Assembly (NCBI GenBank): GCA_019232625.1
Contig: JAFANP010000014.1
Location: 1 to 64,000 of the forward strand
DNA: 64,000 bases
Origin: Alphaproteobacteria bacterium
Lineage (GTDB): Bacteria > Pseudomonadota > Alphaproteobacteria > Sphingomonadales > Sphingomonadaceae
Direction: 5' to 3'
Numbering within the stretch: position 1 is the stretch's first letter; each line of letters begins with the position of its first letter. Of this stretch, positions 42,730 to 52,648 are shown in pieces. A model generated the notes under the pieces. That model did no database searches. It saw only the letters and a program-made list of their open reading frames with translations, and was not told the origin of the DNA. A program made the translations under genes and the position numbers.

Positions 42730-42915
42730 TCACAGGTGGACGCTCTCGCAACCGGTCGCCATCGAGGCGCTGCCGTCGGCGCAGAAGGCGGCGGCGAGCG
42801 GCGTGGCCGCCGCCGCCGCGTCCCCGGCGGTCACGGGCTCCAGCGCCGACATCGGCATCATCACCGCCACGGCGACCCACAACGCCGCGCCCACCCAAAT
42901 CTCGATCCTGCGCAT
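42730..42915 (-). CDS. 61-aa secreted or membrane-anchored peptide, unknown
   Basis: The product begins MRRIEIWVGAALWVAVAVMM, a signal-peptide or single-helix N-terminus, followed by an Ala-rich stretch and a short tail with two Cys (FCADG and TGCES). I recognise no family. Support for it being real: GGGAGGA lies 7 nt before the ATG, and a near-consensus sigma-54 promoter ends 48 bp upstream, giving a 36-nt leader. It lies between the regulator and the adaptor on the adaptor strand. It could be a transported peptide, a sensor ligand or a small accessory subunit; none of these can be decided from sequence. Confidence 0.6.
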   Translation of the reverse strand: MRRIEIWVGAALWVAVAVMMPMSALEPVTAGDAAAAATPLAAAFCADGSASMATGCESVHL

Positions 42916-42962
42916 CCTCGATCCTCCCGGACGAACGCCGTCCCCTGTCGCAAAGGGTTGGA

Positions 42963-42978
42963 GCATCAGGCGTGCCAA
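42963..42978 (-). promoter_or_regulatory. Sigma-54 promoter of the 61-aa peptide gene
   Basis: On the minus strand TTGGCACGCCTGATGC has the invariant GG and GC at correct spacing and a full TGGCACG -24 box; the -12 box is ATGCT instead of TTGCT. The expected start near 42951 lies 36 nt before the ATG of the 61-aa peptide. The dyad at 43053-43068 is centred about 110 bp upstream. Confidence 0.68.
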
Positions 42979-43052
42979 CCGCGGAAATGCGCGGATTTCC
43001 GCCAAAGCGGCCGATGGCCCCGCGGCGATCGGCGTTCGCTTCCGGACGTAAG

Positions 43053-43068
43053 TGTCCGGCCCCGGACG
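43053..43068. promoter_or_regulatory. Third enhancer-like dyad
   Basis: TGTCCG-GCCC-CGGACG differs from the perfect dyad at 42714-42729 by one base in the arms. An extra half site (CCGGAC at 43042-43047) precedes it, making CCGGAC-GTAAGT-GTCCGG. It is positioned at about -110 for the leftward peptide promoter, and at only about -40 for the rightward regulator promoter, where binding would crowd RNA polymerase and might limit autoactivation. Confidence 0.68.
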
Positions 43069-43073
43069 GGCGC

Positions 43074-43089
43074 TGGCACGATAATTGTT
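43074..43089 (+). promoter_or_regulatory. Sigma-54 promoter of the response regulator/kinase operon
   Basis: TGGCACGATAATTGTT fits TGGCAC-N5-TTGCA/T except that the -12 GC is GT. Expected start near 43100, 24 nt before the regulator's GTG. Because the regulator belongs to the sigma-54 activator class, this implies autoregulation of the two-component genes. Confidence 0.65.
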
Positions 43090-43123
43090 TGTCGAGGCCC
43101 GAGCCGATTGTAGGAGGGACGCC

Positions 43124-44510
<1,387 letters not shown>

Positions 44511-44521
<11 letters not shown>

Positions 44522-45851
44522 GGGACGCTTCGTCGCCGGGCTCGCCTGGCGCGCGGCTCTGCTCTTCGCAACGGCCTTCCTGTTCGCCGGCTCGCTGACC
44601 CGCGAGGGCCTCGGCGCGGCGCGGCTCCTCGCCGCCGCGGCGTGCGTGTGGACCGTCGCCGACCTCTGGCGGTACATCCAGCGCACCAACCGGGAAGTCG
44701 CCCGCTTCCTGGAGGCCGTCCGCCTCGGCGACCTTTCGCAAAGCTTCTCGCACCGCGCCGCCGGCAGCGGCTTCACCGAGATCAGCGAGGCGCTCGACCA
44801 GGGCATACGCGCGCTCCGCGAGGAGCGGCACCGGCTGACCGACGCCAGCCGCTTCTACGAGGCCGTGCTCGACGACGCGCCGACGCCGCTTCTCACCGTC
44901 GACCAGGAAGGGCGGGTCGAGCTCACCAACAAGGCCGCCCGCCGGTTGTTCGTCCGCCACCAGGGGGTGCGGGTCCAGGATTTCGCCGATTATGGCGACG
45001 CCTTCGCCAAGTCCCTCGCCGACGAGGCGATCGGCAAGCCGCGCCTCGTCCCGCTCACCCTCGACGCCATGCCCCAGACGGCGGTGGTCAGCGCCGCCGC
45101 GGTGCACCGGCTCGGCGGCATGGTCCGGGTGGTGGCCGTCCAGCCGATCCAGGGGGAGCTCAACGCCGTCGAGATCGCGGCGCAGAGCGACCTGGTGCGC
45201 GTGCTCACCCATGAGATCATGAACTCGATCACTCCGGTCACCTCGCTCGCCCATACGGCGGCAGGCCTCATCGCGGAGGCGGACACGGGCGGCAGCCCGC
45301 TGATCGCCGACGCCCGCGCCGCCGTGGACACCCTGGCGCGACGGGCGGACGGGGTGATGCACTTCGTCGAGAGCTACCGCCAGATCAGCCGCACGCCCGA
45401 GGTCCGCCGCCGCGTGTTCGAGCTCCTGCCCTGGGCGCTCGAGATCCAGGCGCTGTTCCGCGCCAGCGCGGTCGCGGAGGGCGTGGCGATGAGCCTCGAC
45501 GTCTCCCCGGAGCATCTCACCATCGACGCCGATCCGGACCTTCTCTGCCAGGTGCTGATCAACCTGCTCAAGAACGGCGCCGAAGCGGCGGCAGGCTACG
45601 CCGCAGCACCCGCCGTGTCGCTGGTCTTCGCCCGCGCCGCCCGGAGCCGGGTGCAGATCGAAGTCGCCGACAACGGCCCCGGCGTGCACGAGGCGCTCCG
45701 CCAGGACGTCTTCCTGCCTTTCTTCACCACCAAGCCCAAGGGCACCGGCGTCGGCCTCAGCCTGGCCCGCCAGGTGGTGCTCGCCCATCGCGGCTCGATA
45801 GCCCTCGCCGAAGGGGAGCAGGGTGGCGCCTGTTTCCGGATGCTCATCTGA
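44511..45851 (+). CDS. Membrane sensor histidine kinase, cognate of the sigma-54 regulator
   Basis: A 446-aa kinase. Two N-terminal membrane helices enclose almost no periplasmic loop (residues 8-50), suggesting sensing within the membrane. A HAMP-like/coiled segment and a PAS domain (YEAVLDDAPTPLLTVDQEGRVE) follow, then an H-box with LTHEIMNSITPVTSLAHT and an HATPase domain with N-box LINLLKNGAEAA, DNGPGV and GTGVGLSLARQVV. The HEIMNSITP form is unlike the usual HELRTPL of NtrB/EnvZ relatives. Its start overlaps the regulator's end, so the pair is translationally coupled. Confidence 0.93.
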
Positions 45852-45855
45852 GCGG

Positions 45856-46452
45856 TCAGCGGGCAGCCTTCTTGAGCGCCAGGCGGACGAGCGAGTCGAG
45901 GGTCGCGCCGGGGCCGAGATCGGCCTCCGCCTTTGCCACGGCCGACGAGGCTTCGCCGGCGCGGAAGCCGAGGTTGAGGAGCGCGGAGACCGCATCCGCG
46001 GCCGTCCCGCCCGGTGCGGGCGCGGCCGCGCCGCCGCCGCCGAGGGCGACGCTGCCCGCCTTGTCCCTCAGCTCGTGGGCGATGCGCTGGGCGAGCTTCG
46101 GCCCGACCCCCTGGGCCCGGGCGATCATCGCGCTGTCCCCCGCCGCCACCGCTCGGTGCAGCTCGTCCACCGACAGGGCCGAGAGGATGGCGAGCGCGAC
46201 GCGGGCGCCGACGCCCTGGACGGCGGTGAGCAGGCGGAACCAGTCGCGCTCCTCCCCGGTCGCGAAGCCGATCAGCCGGATGTCGTCCTGGCCGACCTGC
46301 ATGACGGTGTGGAGCACCACCTCCGCGCCGGCGCCGCCGAGATTGGAGAGCGTGCGGCTGGAGGCGTAGACGAGATAGCCGACGCCGTTCACGTCCACCA
46401 CGGCATGGTCCGCCGAAGTGCCGTCGAGAAGGCCGCGGAGCCGGGCGATCAT
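45856..46452 (-). CDS. ruvA: Holliday junction DNA-binding subunit RuvA
   Basis: A 198-aa protein with the N-terminal OB fold ([23 protein letters not shown]), two helix-hairpin-helix motifs ([17 protein letters not shown] and [18 protein letters not shown]) and a C-terminal domain III ([21 protein letters not shown]) that contacts RuvB. RuvA tetramers hold the junction for RuvB. It ends 4 bp from the kinase stop, tail to tail. ruvB, normally the next gene, lies 40 kb away. Confidence 0.96.
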   Translation of the reverse strand: MIARLRGLLDGTSADHAVVDVNGVGYLVYASSRTLSNLGGAGAEVVLHTVMQVGQDDIRLIGFATGEERDWFRLLTAVQGVGARVALAILSALSVDELHRAVAAGDSAMIARAQGVGPKLAQRIAHELRDKAGSVALGGGGAAAPAPGGTAADAVSALLNLGFRAGEASSAVAKAEADLGPGATLDSLVRLALKKAAR

Positions 46453-46502
46453 GGTTTCGGGGGCGGATAGGGCATCATCGGCGGAACCTAGTCGTTCGCG
46501 CC

Positions 46503-46518
46503 GGGCTTGTCGAAGCCC
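46503..46518. repeat. Hairpin repeat between ruvC and ruvA
   Basis: GGGCTT-GTCG-AAGCCC is a perfect 6-bp-stem palindrome just after the ruvC stop. With flanking TTCGCGCCGGGC it resembles the widespread sphingomonad intergenic element read in the other direction as CTTCGACAAGCCC. The gap between ruvC and ruvA is 75 bp, so the element was probably inserted into the operon; it may attenuate transcription into ruvA (inference). Confidence 0.5.
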
Positions 46519-46527
46519 CTCCGGGCC

Positions 46528-47025
46528 TCAGGCCGCGCTGCGCCCCACCGCCCGCGCGCTGGCGAGGTGGTGGGCGTGGGTGATGGCGACGGCAAGCGCG
46601 TCGGCCGCGTCGGCGCCCGCGATCTTCGCGGTCGGAAGCAGCCGCTGCACCATGGCATGGACCTGGCGCTTGTCGGCCCCGCCGGTGCCGACCACCGCCT
46701 TCTTGACCAGGCGCGGCGCATATTCGCCGACCTCGAGGCCCAGCGCTGCGGCGGCGAGCAGCGCCACGCCCCGCGCCTGGCCGAGCTTCAGCGTCGACTG
46801 CGGGTTCTCGTTGACGAACACCTCCTCCACCGCCGCCGCCTCGGGGCCGTGCTCGGCGAGCACCTCCCCGAGCCGGCGGTGGAGCTCGACCAGCCGGGCC
46901 GGCAGCGCCAGCTTGGGATCGGTGCGGATATGGCCGTTGGCGACGTGGCCGAGGCGGTTGCCGTCGGCCGCGATCACGCCCCAGCCGGTCGTGCCGAGGC
47001 CGGGATCGAGGCCGAGGATCAGCAT
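46528..47025 (-). CDS. ruvC: Holliday junction resolvase RuvC
   Basis: A 165-aa nuclease with the RNase H-like fold. Catalytic acids are in [13 protein letters not shown], the VEEVFVN Glu, and the C-terminal [16 protein letters not shown]. Normal length. ATG 47025 is used; the open frame upstream is the reverse of another gene. It cuts junctions within the RuvABC complex. It starts 8 bp after the stop of the preceding unknown secreted protein. Confidence 0.95.
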   Translation of the reverse strand: MLILGLDPGLGTTGWGVIAADGNRLGHVANGHIRTDPKLALPARLVELHRRLGEVLAEHGPEAAAVEEVFVNENPQSTLKLGQARGVALLAAAALGLEVGEYAPRLVKKAVVGTGGADKRQVHAMVQRLLPTAKIAGADAADALAVAITHAHHLASARAVGRSAA

Positions 47026-47032
47026 GGCCGGA

Positions 47033-47569
47033 TCAATACCACCGCTCGAAGCTTTCGTCTTCGTCCCCCACGGCGTCCCGGCGGGCGGCGGGAACGCGGG
47101 CGAGGAGCCGCTCCTCCCAGTCCGGGAGAAGCCGGGGCCGGCCGGGGCAGTCCAGGCTGGCGAGGTCCGCCTCGCCGCGCAGCACGGCGATGCCGGACCA
47201 TGTGCGGCCGGGGATGTCGGTATATTCTCCGGCCTGGCCCTGGTGGACGACGTAATGACGATCGCCGGCGGTGATCCTGACGTGGCGCTGGTAGCCATGC
47301 CCGCCGCCGACGACGCCGCCGACATGGACGTTGCTCCAGTCCGGCGTGTTGGAGACGTCGATCTCCGGCCGGCCGGGCCTGCCGTAGCGATAATGGATGC
47401 CCCGCGCCGACAGGCAGAGGCTTCCGAGCTTGGGGCCGAAGCGGCAGGAATAGAGCGCCGTCTCGGCGGGGCTGCAGAGGCTCGCCGGCGGCGGGCGGTG
47501 CGGCAGGCCGGGCGCCGGCGCCGAAGCGGCCGCCGCCAGGGTGAGCGGCAGCAGGGCGGGCGCCCTCAG
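47033..47569 (-). CDS. Secreted protein of unknown function with probable CTG start
   Basis: A continuous frame of 179 codons fills the whole gap between yebC and ruvC. The product has a signal-like N-terminus ([19 protein letters not shown]), then [32 protein letters not shown], a Gly/His-rich middle ([18 protein letters not shown]) and [18 protein letters not shown]; the four Cys may form two disulphides. No ATG, GTG or TTG fits. CTG 47569 overlaps the yebC stop as CTGA and has GGAGAGG 5 nt upstream, exactly as an ATGA-coupled gene would. The Cys pattern looks like a conserved uncharacterised family but I cannot name it. Confidence 0.72.
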   Translation of the reverse strand: MRAPALLPLTLAAAASAPAPGLPHRPPPASLCSPAETALYSCRFGPKLGSLCLSARGIHYRYGRPGRPEIDVSNTPDWSNVHVGGVVGGGHGYQRHVRITAGDRHYVVHQGQAGEYTDIPGRTWSGIAVLRGEADLASLDCPGRPRLLPDWEERLLARVPAARRDAVGDEDESFERWY

Positions 47570-48309
47570 CCGAGCCTCTCCATCACTTCGTCCGAGACCT
47601 CGTAATTGCCCCAGACGGTCTGGACGTCGTCGTCGTCCTCGAGCGCGTCGATCAGCTTCAGCAGCTGGCCCGCCTCGTCGCCGCCGAGCTCGACCGAGGT
47701 GGTCGGCCGCCAGGCCAGCTTGACGCTCTCCGCCTCGCCGAGCGCCGCCTCGAGCGCCCGGGCGACGGGATGGAGGCTGTCGATGGAGGTCCAGATCTGG
47801 TGGCCGTCCTCGTCCGATTCGACGTCGTCGGCGCCGGCCTCGATCGCCGCCTCCAGCACCTCGTCGGCGCTGCCCGCCGAAGCGGGATAGGCGATCTGCC
47901 CGAGCCGGTCGAAGCCGTGGCTGACCGAGCCGGAGGCGCCGAGATTGCCGCCGTTCTTGGAGAAGATGGTGCGCACGTTGGTCGCCGTGCGGTTGCGATT
48001 GTCGGTGAGCGCCTCGACGATCAGGGCCGTTCCGCCGGGGCCGAAACCCTCGTAGCGCAGCTCCTCGTAATTCTCGGCGTCGCCGCCGGAGGCCTTGTCG
48101 ATCGCCCGCTGGATATTGTCCTTGGGCATGGACTGCGCCTTCGCCGCCGCCACGGCGGCGCGCAGGCGCGGGTTCATCTCGGGATCGGGCGTCCCCATCT
48201 TCGCCGCGACGGTAAGCTCGCGCGAGAGCTTGGAGAACATCGCCGAGCGCTTTTTGTCCTGCGCCCCCTTGCGATGCATGATGTTCTTGAACTTGCTGTG
48301 GCCGGCCAT
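47566..48309 (-). CDS. yebC: YebC/PmpR-family protein
   Basis: A 247-aa protein of standard length: [57 protein letters not shown] and the C-terminal [21 protein letters not shown] are all diagnostic. Family members bind DNA as regulators and some relieve ribosome stalling at proline runs. It heads the yebC-unknown-ruvC-ruvA cluster, the common alphaproteobacterial order. Confidence 0.95.
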   Translation of the reverse strand: MAGHSKFKNIMHRKGAQDKKRSAMFSKLSRELTVAAKMGTPDPEMNPRLRAAVAAAKAQSMPKDNIQRAIDKASGGDAENYEELRYEGFGPGGTALIVEALTDNRNRTATNVRTIFSKNGGNLGASGSVSHGFDRLGQIAYPASAGSADEVLEAAIEAGADDVESDEDGHQIWTSIDSLHPVARALEAALGEAESVKLAWRPTTSVELGGDEAGQLLKLIDALEDDDDVQTVWGNYEVSDEVMERLG

Positions 48310-48349
48310 CGCCGTCGGTCGCCTTCCGGTCTGTTGGAATGGCCGCTCT

Positions 48350-49087
48350 CTAAGCGAGGGCGAGGGAGTCACGCAATGGCTGCGCCCGATCCGTCGCCGC
48401 GCGCCATGCCGCGACGGCGAGCGCGGCGCCGAGCACGAGCTGGACGGACGAGACGATGCCGTCGACGAGCGCCAGCCCGAGAAGGGAGGAGGGCTCGAGG
48501 CCCGGCAGCAGCGCCAGCCTCGTCGAAGCGGAATGAACGGCGCCGACCAGCGAGATGACCAGCGAGGCGAGGGCGAGCCCGCCATGACCGCCGGCCAGCC
48601 TGCGCCAGGCGCCGGTCGGGCCGAGGCCGCGATCGCCGACGGCGAGCGCCGCAAGCCAGGCGTCGAGCCGCACCAGGGCCATGCCGACGACGGTCATGAC
48701 GAGCCATGCCACGATCCCGGCGGTGATGCCGCGCGGGCCGCCGCCTCCGGCCTTCGCGCCGATACCGGTGGCAAGGGCCATCAGGGCCGCGCTTCCCAGC
48801 ATGAACAGCAGGGTCCGCAGGAACGGCATGCCCACGCGCATCGGCGCCGGCACGTCCGCGAGCCTGCGCAGCACGGCATAGCCCACCCAGAAGACGAGCA
48901 GGACCCGCACCAGCGCGGAGAGGATGAAGGCGAGGCTATGTTTCGGATCCGGCCCGGCGGCCGCGAAGAAGTCGACCGCGTTCGTCCCGGTCGCGATCGC
49001 GGCGACGAGCAGCCACCACGGCGCCGGCAGGGCCTTGGCCCGCGCCGCCGTCTCCCTGACGAAATCCGTCGTCCCCCGCGCGCCCAT
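48350..49087 (-). CDS. Multi-spanning membrane protein, unknown
   Basis: A 245-aa protein with about six hydrophobic segments (for example [57 protein letters not shown]) and a C-terminal pair of helices ending in Arg/Asp-rich residues. The spacing of helices is loosely Yip1-like but I see no diagnostic motif. It ends 41 bp upstream of yebC on the same strand and may be co-transcribed. Confidence 0.7.
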   Translation of the reverse strand: MGARGTTDFVRETAARAKALPAPWWLLVAAIATGTNAVDFFAAAGPDPKHSLAFILSALVRVLLVFWVGYAVLRRLADVPAPMRVGMPFLRTLLFMLGSAALMALATGIGAKAGGGGPRGITAGIVAWLVMTVVGMALVRLDAWLAALAVGDRGLGPTGAWRRLAGGHGGLALASLVISLVGAVHSASTRLALLPGLEPSSLLGLALVDGIVSSVQLVLGAALAVAAWRAATDRAQPLRDSLALA

Positions 49088-49149
49088 CGCATCCTCCCCG
49101 CCCCGCCGAACCTAGCCGCGGGCGCGGGAAGCGCAATCGAGGATCGTCT

Positions 49150-49392
49150 CTATTCGAGGCCGAGCGCGGCCCTGTACGTCTCGAGCAGCGCGTCCGCTTC
49201 CTGGCGGACGTGAGTCTCCATCTTCCGCAGGCGGACGATCGTCCTCATCGTCTTGGTGTCGTAGCCGCGCGCCTTCGCCTCGCCGTAGACGTCCTTCACA
49301 TCGTCGGCGATCGCCTTCTTCTCCTCCTCGAGCCGCTCGATCCGCTCGATCAGCAGCCGAAGTTCGTCCGCCGCGATGTTGCCTTCCGCCAT
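49150..49392 (-). CDS. GapR-like nucleoid protein (DUF2312)
   Basis: An 80-aa, almost wholly helical protein: [61 protein letters not shown]. This is the DUF2312/GapR signature. In Caulobacter GapR clamps overtwisted DNA ahead of transcription and replication forks. I use ATG 49392 ([12 protein letters not shown]) rather than the one 21 codons upstream. It is divergent from pyk, with 62 bp between. Confidence 0.92.
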   Translation of the reverse strand: MAEGNIAADELRLLIERIERLEEEKKAIADDVKDVYGEAKARGYDTKTMRTIVRLRKMETHVRQEADALLETYRAALGLE

Positions 49393-49454
49393 TTGTCCGT
49401 CTTTCGGTGTTTCGGGTTGAGCCGCGGCCTTAAGGGCGGCTATGCGACCCGGCA

Positions 49455-50945
49455 ATGCCGCATTCGGAAACGACCCCCAGCAAGTTCGTCCCGCGCACGC
49501 GCAAGGTGAGGATTCTCGCCACCCTCGGCCCGGCCAGCAACACGCCCGAGATGATCCGCAGGCTCGCCGAGGCGGGGGCCGACGCCTTCCGGATCAACAT
49601 GAGCCACGGCACCCACGAGGATCATGCCCGCGCCATCGAGATCATCCGGGGCCTCGAGAAGGAGCTTGACCGGCCCACGACCATCCTTGCCGACCTCCAG
49701 GGCCCGAAGCTTCGGGTCGGCCAGTTCGACGGCGGCGGGGCGATGCTGGAGAAGGGCCAGCGATTCGTCTTCGACCGCAGCAGGGAGGGTGGAGACTCCC
49801 ACCGCGTCAACCTGCCCCACAAGGAGATTTTCGGCGGCGTCGAGGAGGGAACGCGGCTTCTCATCGACGACGGCAAGCTCGTCCAGCGGGTGATCAGCGC
49901 CACGGCCGACCGGATCGAGACCGTCGTCGAGGTCGGTGGGCGAATCTCCAACAACAAGGGCGTCAACGTCCCCGACGTGGTGCTGCCGCTCGCCGCGCTC
50001 ACCGACAAGGACCGGACCGACCTCGCCTTCGCGCTCGACCACCATGTCGACTGGATCGCCCTCTCCTTCGTCCAGCGGCCCGAGGACGTCGCCGAGGCGA
50101 AGAGGCTGATCGGCGGCCGCGCCTCGCTGCTCGCCAAGATCGAGAAGCCGGCCGCGGTGGACCGGCTGGACGGCATCCTCGAGCTCGCCGACGCGGTGAT
50201 GGTGGCGCGCGGCGATCTCGGCGTCGAGCTGCCGCCGCAGGACGTGCCGCCGCTCCAGAAGATGATCGTCGAGGCGGCGCGGCGCGTCGGCCGTCCGGTC
50301 GTGGTCGCGACCCAGATGCTCGAATCGATGATCGAGGCGCCGACGCCGACCCGTGCCGAGGTCTCCGACGTCGCCACCGCCGTCTACGACGGCGCCGACG
50401 CGGTGATGCTCTCGGCGGAAAGCGCGTCGGGCAAATATCCCTGCGAGGCGGTGACGATGATGAACAGCATCGCCACCAGCGTCGAGCACGATCCCAGCCA
50501 CGCCGAGCGCGTCCACTTCACCCGCACCCTGCCCGAGGGCACGACCGCCGATGCGATCGCGCAGGCGGCGAACACGATGGTGGGGACGGTCGGCGCCAAG
50601 GCGATCGTCTGCTTCACCTCCTCCGGCTCCACGGCGCGGCGGCTGTCGCGCGAGCGCCCGGGCGTCCCCCTGCTCGTGCTGACGCCGTCGGTGAAGACCG
50701 CCCGCCGGCTCGGCATATTGTGGGGCGCGCATGCGGTGCGGACGCGGGACATCGAGAATTTCGAGGAGATGATCGCCAAGGCGAAGCGCATGGCGCTGCG
50801 CCACGGAGTCGCCAGGGGCGGCGACCGGATCGTCATCACCGCCGGCGTGCCGTTCGGTACTCCCGGGTCGACCAACGTCATCCACATCGTCCGCCTCGTC
50901 GGCGACGAGCTGGAGCGGCACCGGAGGTCGGAGGAAGGCCGGTAA
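49455..50945 (+). CDS. pyk: Pyruvate kinase
   Basis: A 496-aa enzyme. [11 protein letters not shown], the B-domain (about 75-180), [12 protein letters not shown] with the catalytic Lys, [13 protein letters not shown] and [21 protein letters not shown] are all present; the C-terminal allosteric domain carries [17 protein letters not shown]. It converts phosphoenolpyruvate and ADP to pyruvate and ATP. Start is ATG 49455. It converges on nnrD with a 14-bp gap. Confidence 0.97.
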   Translation: MPHSETTPSKFVPRTRKVRILATLGPASNTPEMIRRLAEAGADAFRINMSHGTHEDHARAIEIIRGLEKELDRPTTILADLQGPKLRVGQFDGGGAMLEKGQRFVFDRSREGGDSHRVNLPHKEIFGGVEEGTRLLIDDGKLVQRVISATADRIETVVEVGGRISNNKGVNVPDVVLPLAALTDKDRTDLAFALDHHVDWIALSFVQRPEDVAEAKRLIGGRASLLAKIEKPAAVDRLDGILELADAVMVARGDLGVELPPQDVPPLQKMIVEAARRVGRPVVVATQMLESMIEAPTPTRAEVSDVATAVYDGADAVMLSAESASGKYPCEAVTMMNSIATSVEHDPSHAERVHFTRTLPEGTTADAIAQAANTMVGTVGAKAIVCFTSSGSTARRLSRERPGVPLLVLTPSVKTARRLGILWGAHAVRTRDIENFEEMIAKAKRMALRHGVARGGDRIVITAGVPFGTPGSTNVIHIVRLVGDELERHRRSEEGR

Positions 50946-50959
50946 GCCCGCCGGCTCGC

Positions 50960-51850
50960 TCAGGAAGGCGAGGAGCCCTCCATCAGCGCCGGCACCTCGT
51001 CGAGCAGCTCGCGCGCCAGGAAGCCGATCCGGCCGACCCGCTTCGCCAGCGTCCGCCCCGCCTCGCCGTGCAGGTAGACGCCCCACAAGGCCGCCGTCAG
51101 CGGGTCGGCGCCGCGGGCGGCGAGGCCGCCGACCAGGCCGGCCAGCGTATCGCCGGACCCCGACGTGGCGAGGCCGACGCCGCCGCCCTCGAACCGGAAG
51201 GCGCGGCCGTCCGGATGGGCGATGAAGCTGTACTGGCCCTTCACAAGCGCGACGACGTCGTAGCGCTCCGCGGCGGCGCGGGCCGCGGCGAGCGGGTCCG
51301 CCTCCACCTCCTCGGCCTCGCATTCGAGCAGCCGCGCCATCTCGCGGGAATGGGGAAGGACGATGGCGCCGCCGCCCCAGGCGCGCAGCGCCTCCGCCCG
51401 CGGCGCAAGCGAGCCGAGCACCGCCGCGTCGAGCACGAGCGGCATGCCCGCCCCGCAGGCGAACAGAGCGTCGAGCAGCGCGTCGAGCGGCGGCCCGTGC
51501 TGAAGCCCGCAGCCGATCGTCACCGCCTGAACGCCCTCGACCAGCTTCAGCAGCCGAGCGATCCCGGCGGGCGCGAAGCAGCCTTCCTCCGTCTCCGCGA
51601 AGCCGACCACGCGCGCCTCCGGCACCGCGACCGAGAGCGGCACCGCCGCGCTCTCGGCGGTCGCGATCTGCAGCTTGCCGGCGCCGGCGCGCAGGGCGCC
51701 GACTCCGGCCAGCAAGGCGGCGCCGGCCAGCTCACGGCTTCCGGCGACGACGAGCAGGCGGCCCCGCTCCTCCTTGTCGCTGTCGTCGGGGTGGCAGGGG
51801 AGCGGGAAGTCCCCCAGGCGCTCGCGGTCGAGAGTGAGTGGAGGGCTCAC
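50960..51850 (-). CDS. nnrD: ADP-dependent NAD(P)H-hydrate dehydratase
   Basis: A 296-aa ribokinase-fold enzyme: RGRLLVVAGSRELAGAALLAG, the central VLDAAVL and the signature GVGLATSGSGDTLAGLVGGL. It repairs hydrated NADH and NADPH. It lacks the N-terminal epimerase (NnrE) domain that is fused in many bacteria. The start overlaps the phosphatase stop by 4 bp (ATGA). Confidence 0.92.
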   Translation of the reverse strand: MSPPLTLDRERLGDFPLPCHPDDSDKEERGRLLVVAGSRELAGAALLAGVGALRAGAGKLQIATAESAAVPLSVAVPEARVVGFAETEEGCFAPAGIARLLKLVEGVQAVTIGCGLQHGPPLDALLDALFACGAGMPLVLDAAVLGSLAPRAEALRAWGGGAIVLPHSREMARLLECEAEEVEADPLAAARAAAERYDVVALVKGQYSFIAHPDGRAFRFEGGGVGLATSGSGDTLAGLVGGLAARGADPLTAALWGVYLHGEAGRTLAKRVGRIGFLARELLDEVPALMEGSSPS

Positions 51851-52611
51851 CGGGCGGCGACCATCGCGTCCGGCGCAGAGGTCACCGGCGCGTCCTCCTC
51901 GACCAAGGGCGCCGCGAAATTGTACCGCGCGAGGGCGGGGACGCAGGCCTTGGAGTCGTCCGGCTCGAAATCATATTCGCACACGCCGCAATTCACGACG
52001 TCGCCTTGCTTGTCGATGGCGAGGATCTGAGCCTCGTCCATCTCCTCGAGTATGTAGCGCAGGCACAGCACCACGACCTGGTGGCAGACGATCAGCACCC
52101 GCCGGTCGGCATGATGGAGGCTGACCGTGTCGAGCGCGCTGCGCAGGCGCAGGATGACGTCCGCCCAGCTCTCGCCCCCCGGCGGCCGGTGGTAGAATTT
52201 GCCGAGCAGGCTGCGCTGCTCCGCCTGCTCGGGATATTTCGCACGAACACCCGCGGTGGTGAGCCGGTCCCAGAGGCCGAACTCCCGCTCGCGCAGCCGC
52301 TCGTCGACGATCGGCTGCCTCGCCTGCTCGGTGACGCCGCCCGCCTCGCAGACCGCCTTCGCAGTCTGGCGGGCGCGTATGTAGGGCGAGACGAGCACGA
52401 CCTCCGGCCGCTCCGTCTCGGGCATGGATGCGAACCAGCGGCCGAGCGCCTCGGCCTGGCGCTGGCCGAGATCGCTCAGCGGCACGTCGACGTCGCGCAT
52501 TGCGATGTCGATCGTTCCGAGCCCCGCCGCATCGGCGGCGTCGCGGGCGACGTTCCCCGCGCTCTGCCCATGGCGCACGATCCACAGCTTGGCCGGCCAT
52601 CTTTGTCTCAT
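51847..52611 (-). CDS. Histidine phosphatase superfamily protein
   Basis: About 254 aa. The phospho-His motif is LWIVRHGQSAGN, the acid LREREFGLWD and the second catalytic His LIVCHQVVVLCLRYIL. It resembles phosphoglycerate mutase-like phosphatases; substrate unknown. ATG 52611 is nine codons inside the longest frame; neither start has a good Shine-Dalgarno sequence. Co-transcribed with nnrD. Confidence 0.88.
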   Translation of the reverse strand: MRQRWPAKLWIVRHGQSAGNVARDAADAAGLGTIDIAMRDVDVPLSDLGQRQAEALGRWFASMPETERPEVVLVSPYIRARQTAKAVCEAGGVTEQARQPIVDERLREREFGLWDRLTTAGVRAKYPEQAEQRSLLGKFYHRPPGGESWADVILRLRSALDTVSLHHADRRVLIVCHQVVVLCLRYILEEMDEAQILAIDKQGDVVNCGVCEYDFEPDDSKACVPALARYNFAAPLVEEDAPVTSAPDAMVAAR

Positions 52612-52648
52612 CGGGGGGAGAAAGCGCGAAACGCGCAACGGTTGCCGC

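Noticed and set aside
43085-43123. Upstream TTG start for the sigma-54 regulator
   Set aside because: The TTG at 43085 lies inside the predicted -12 element and upstream of the expected transcript start; GTG 43124 has AGGAGGG and gives a normal receiver N-terminus.
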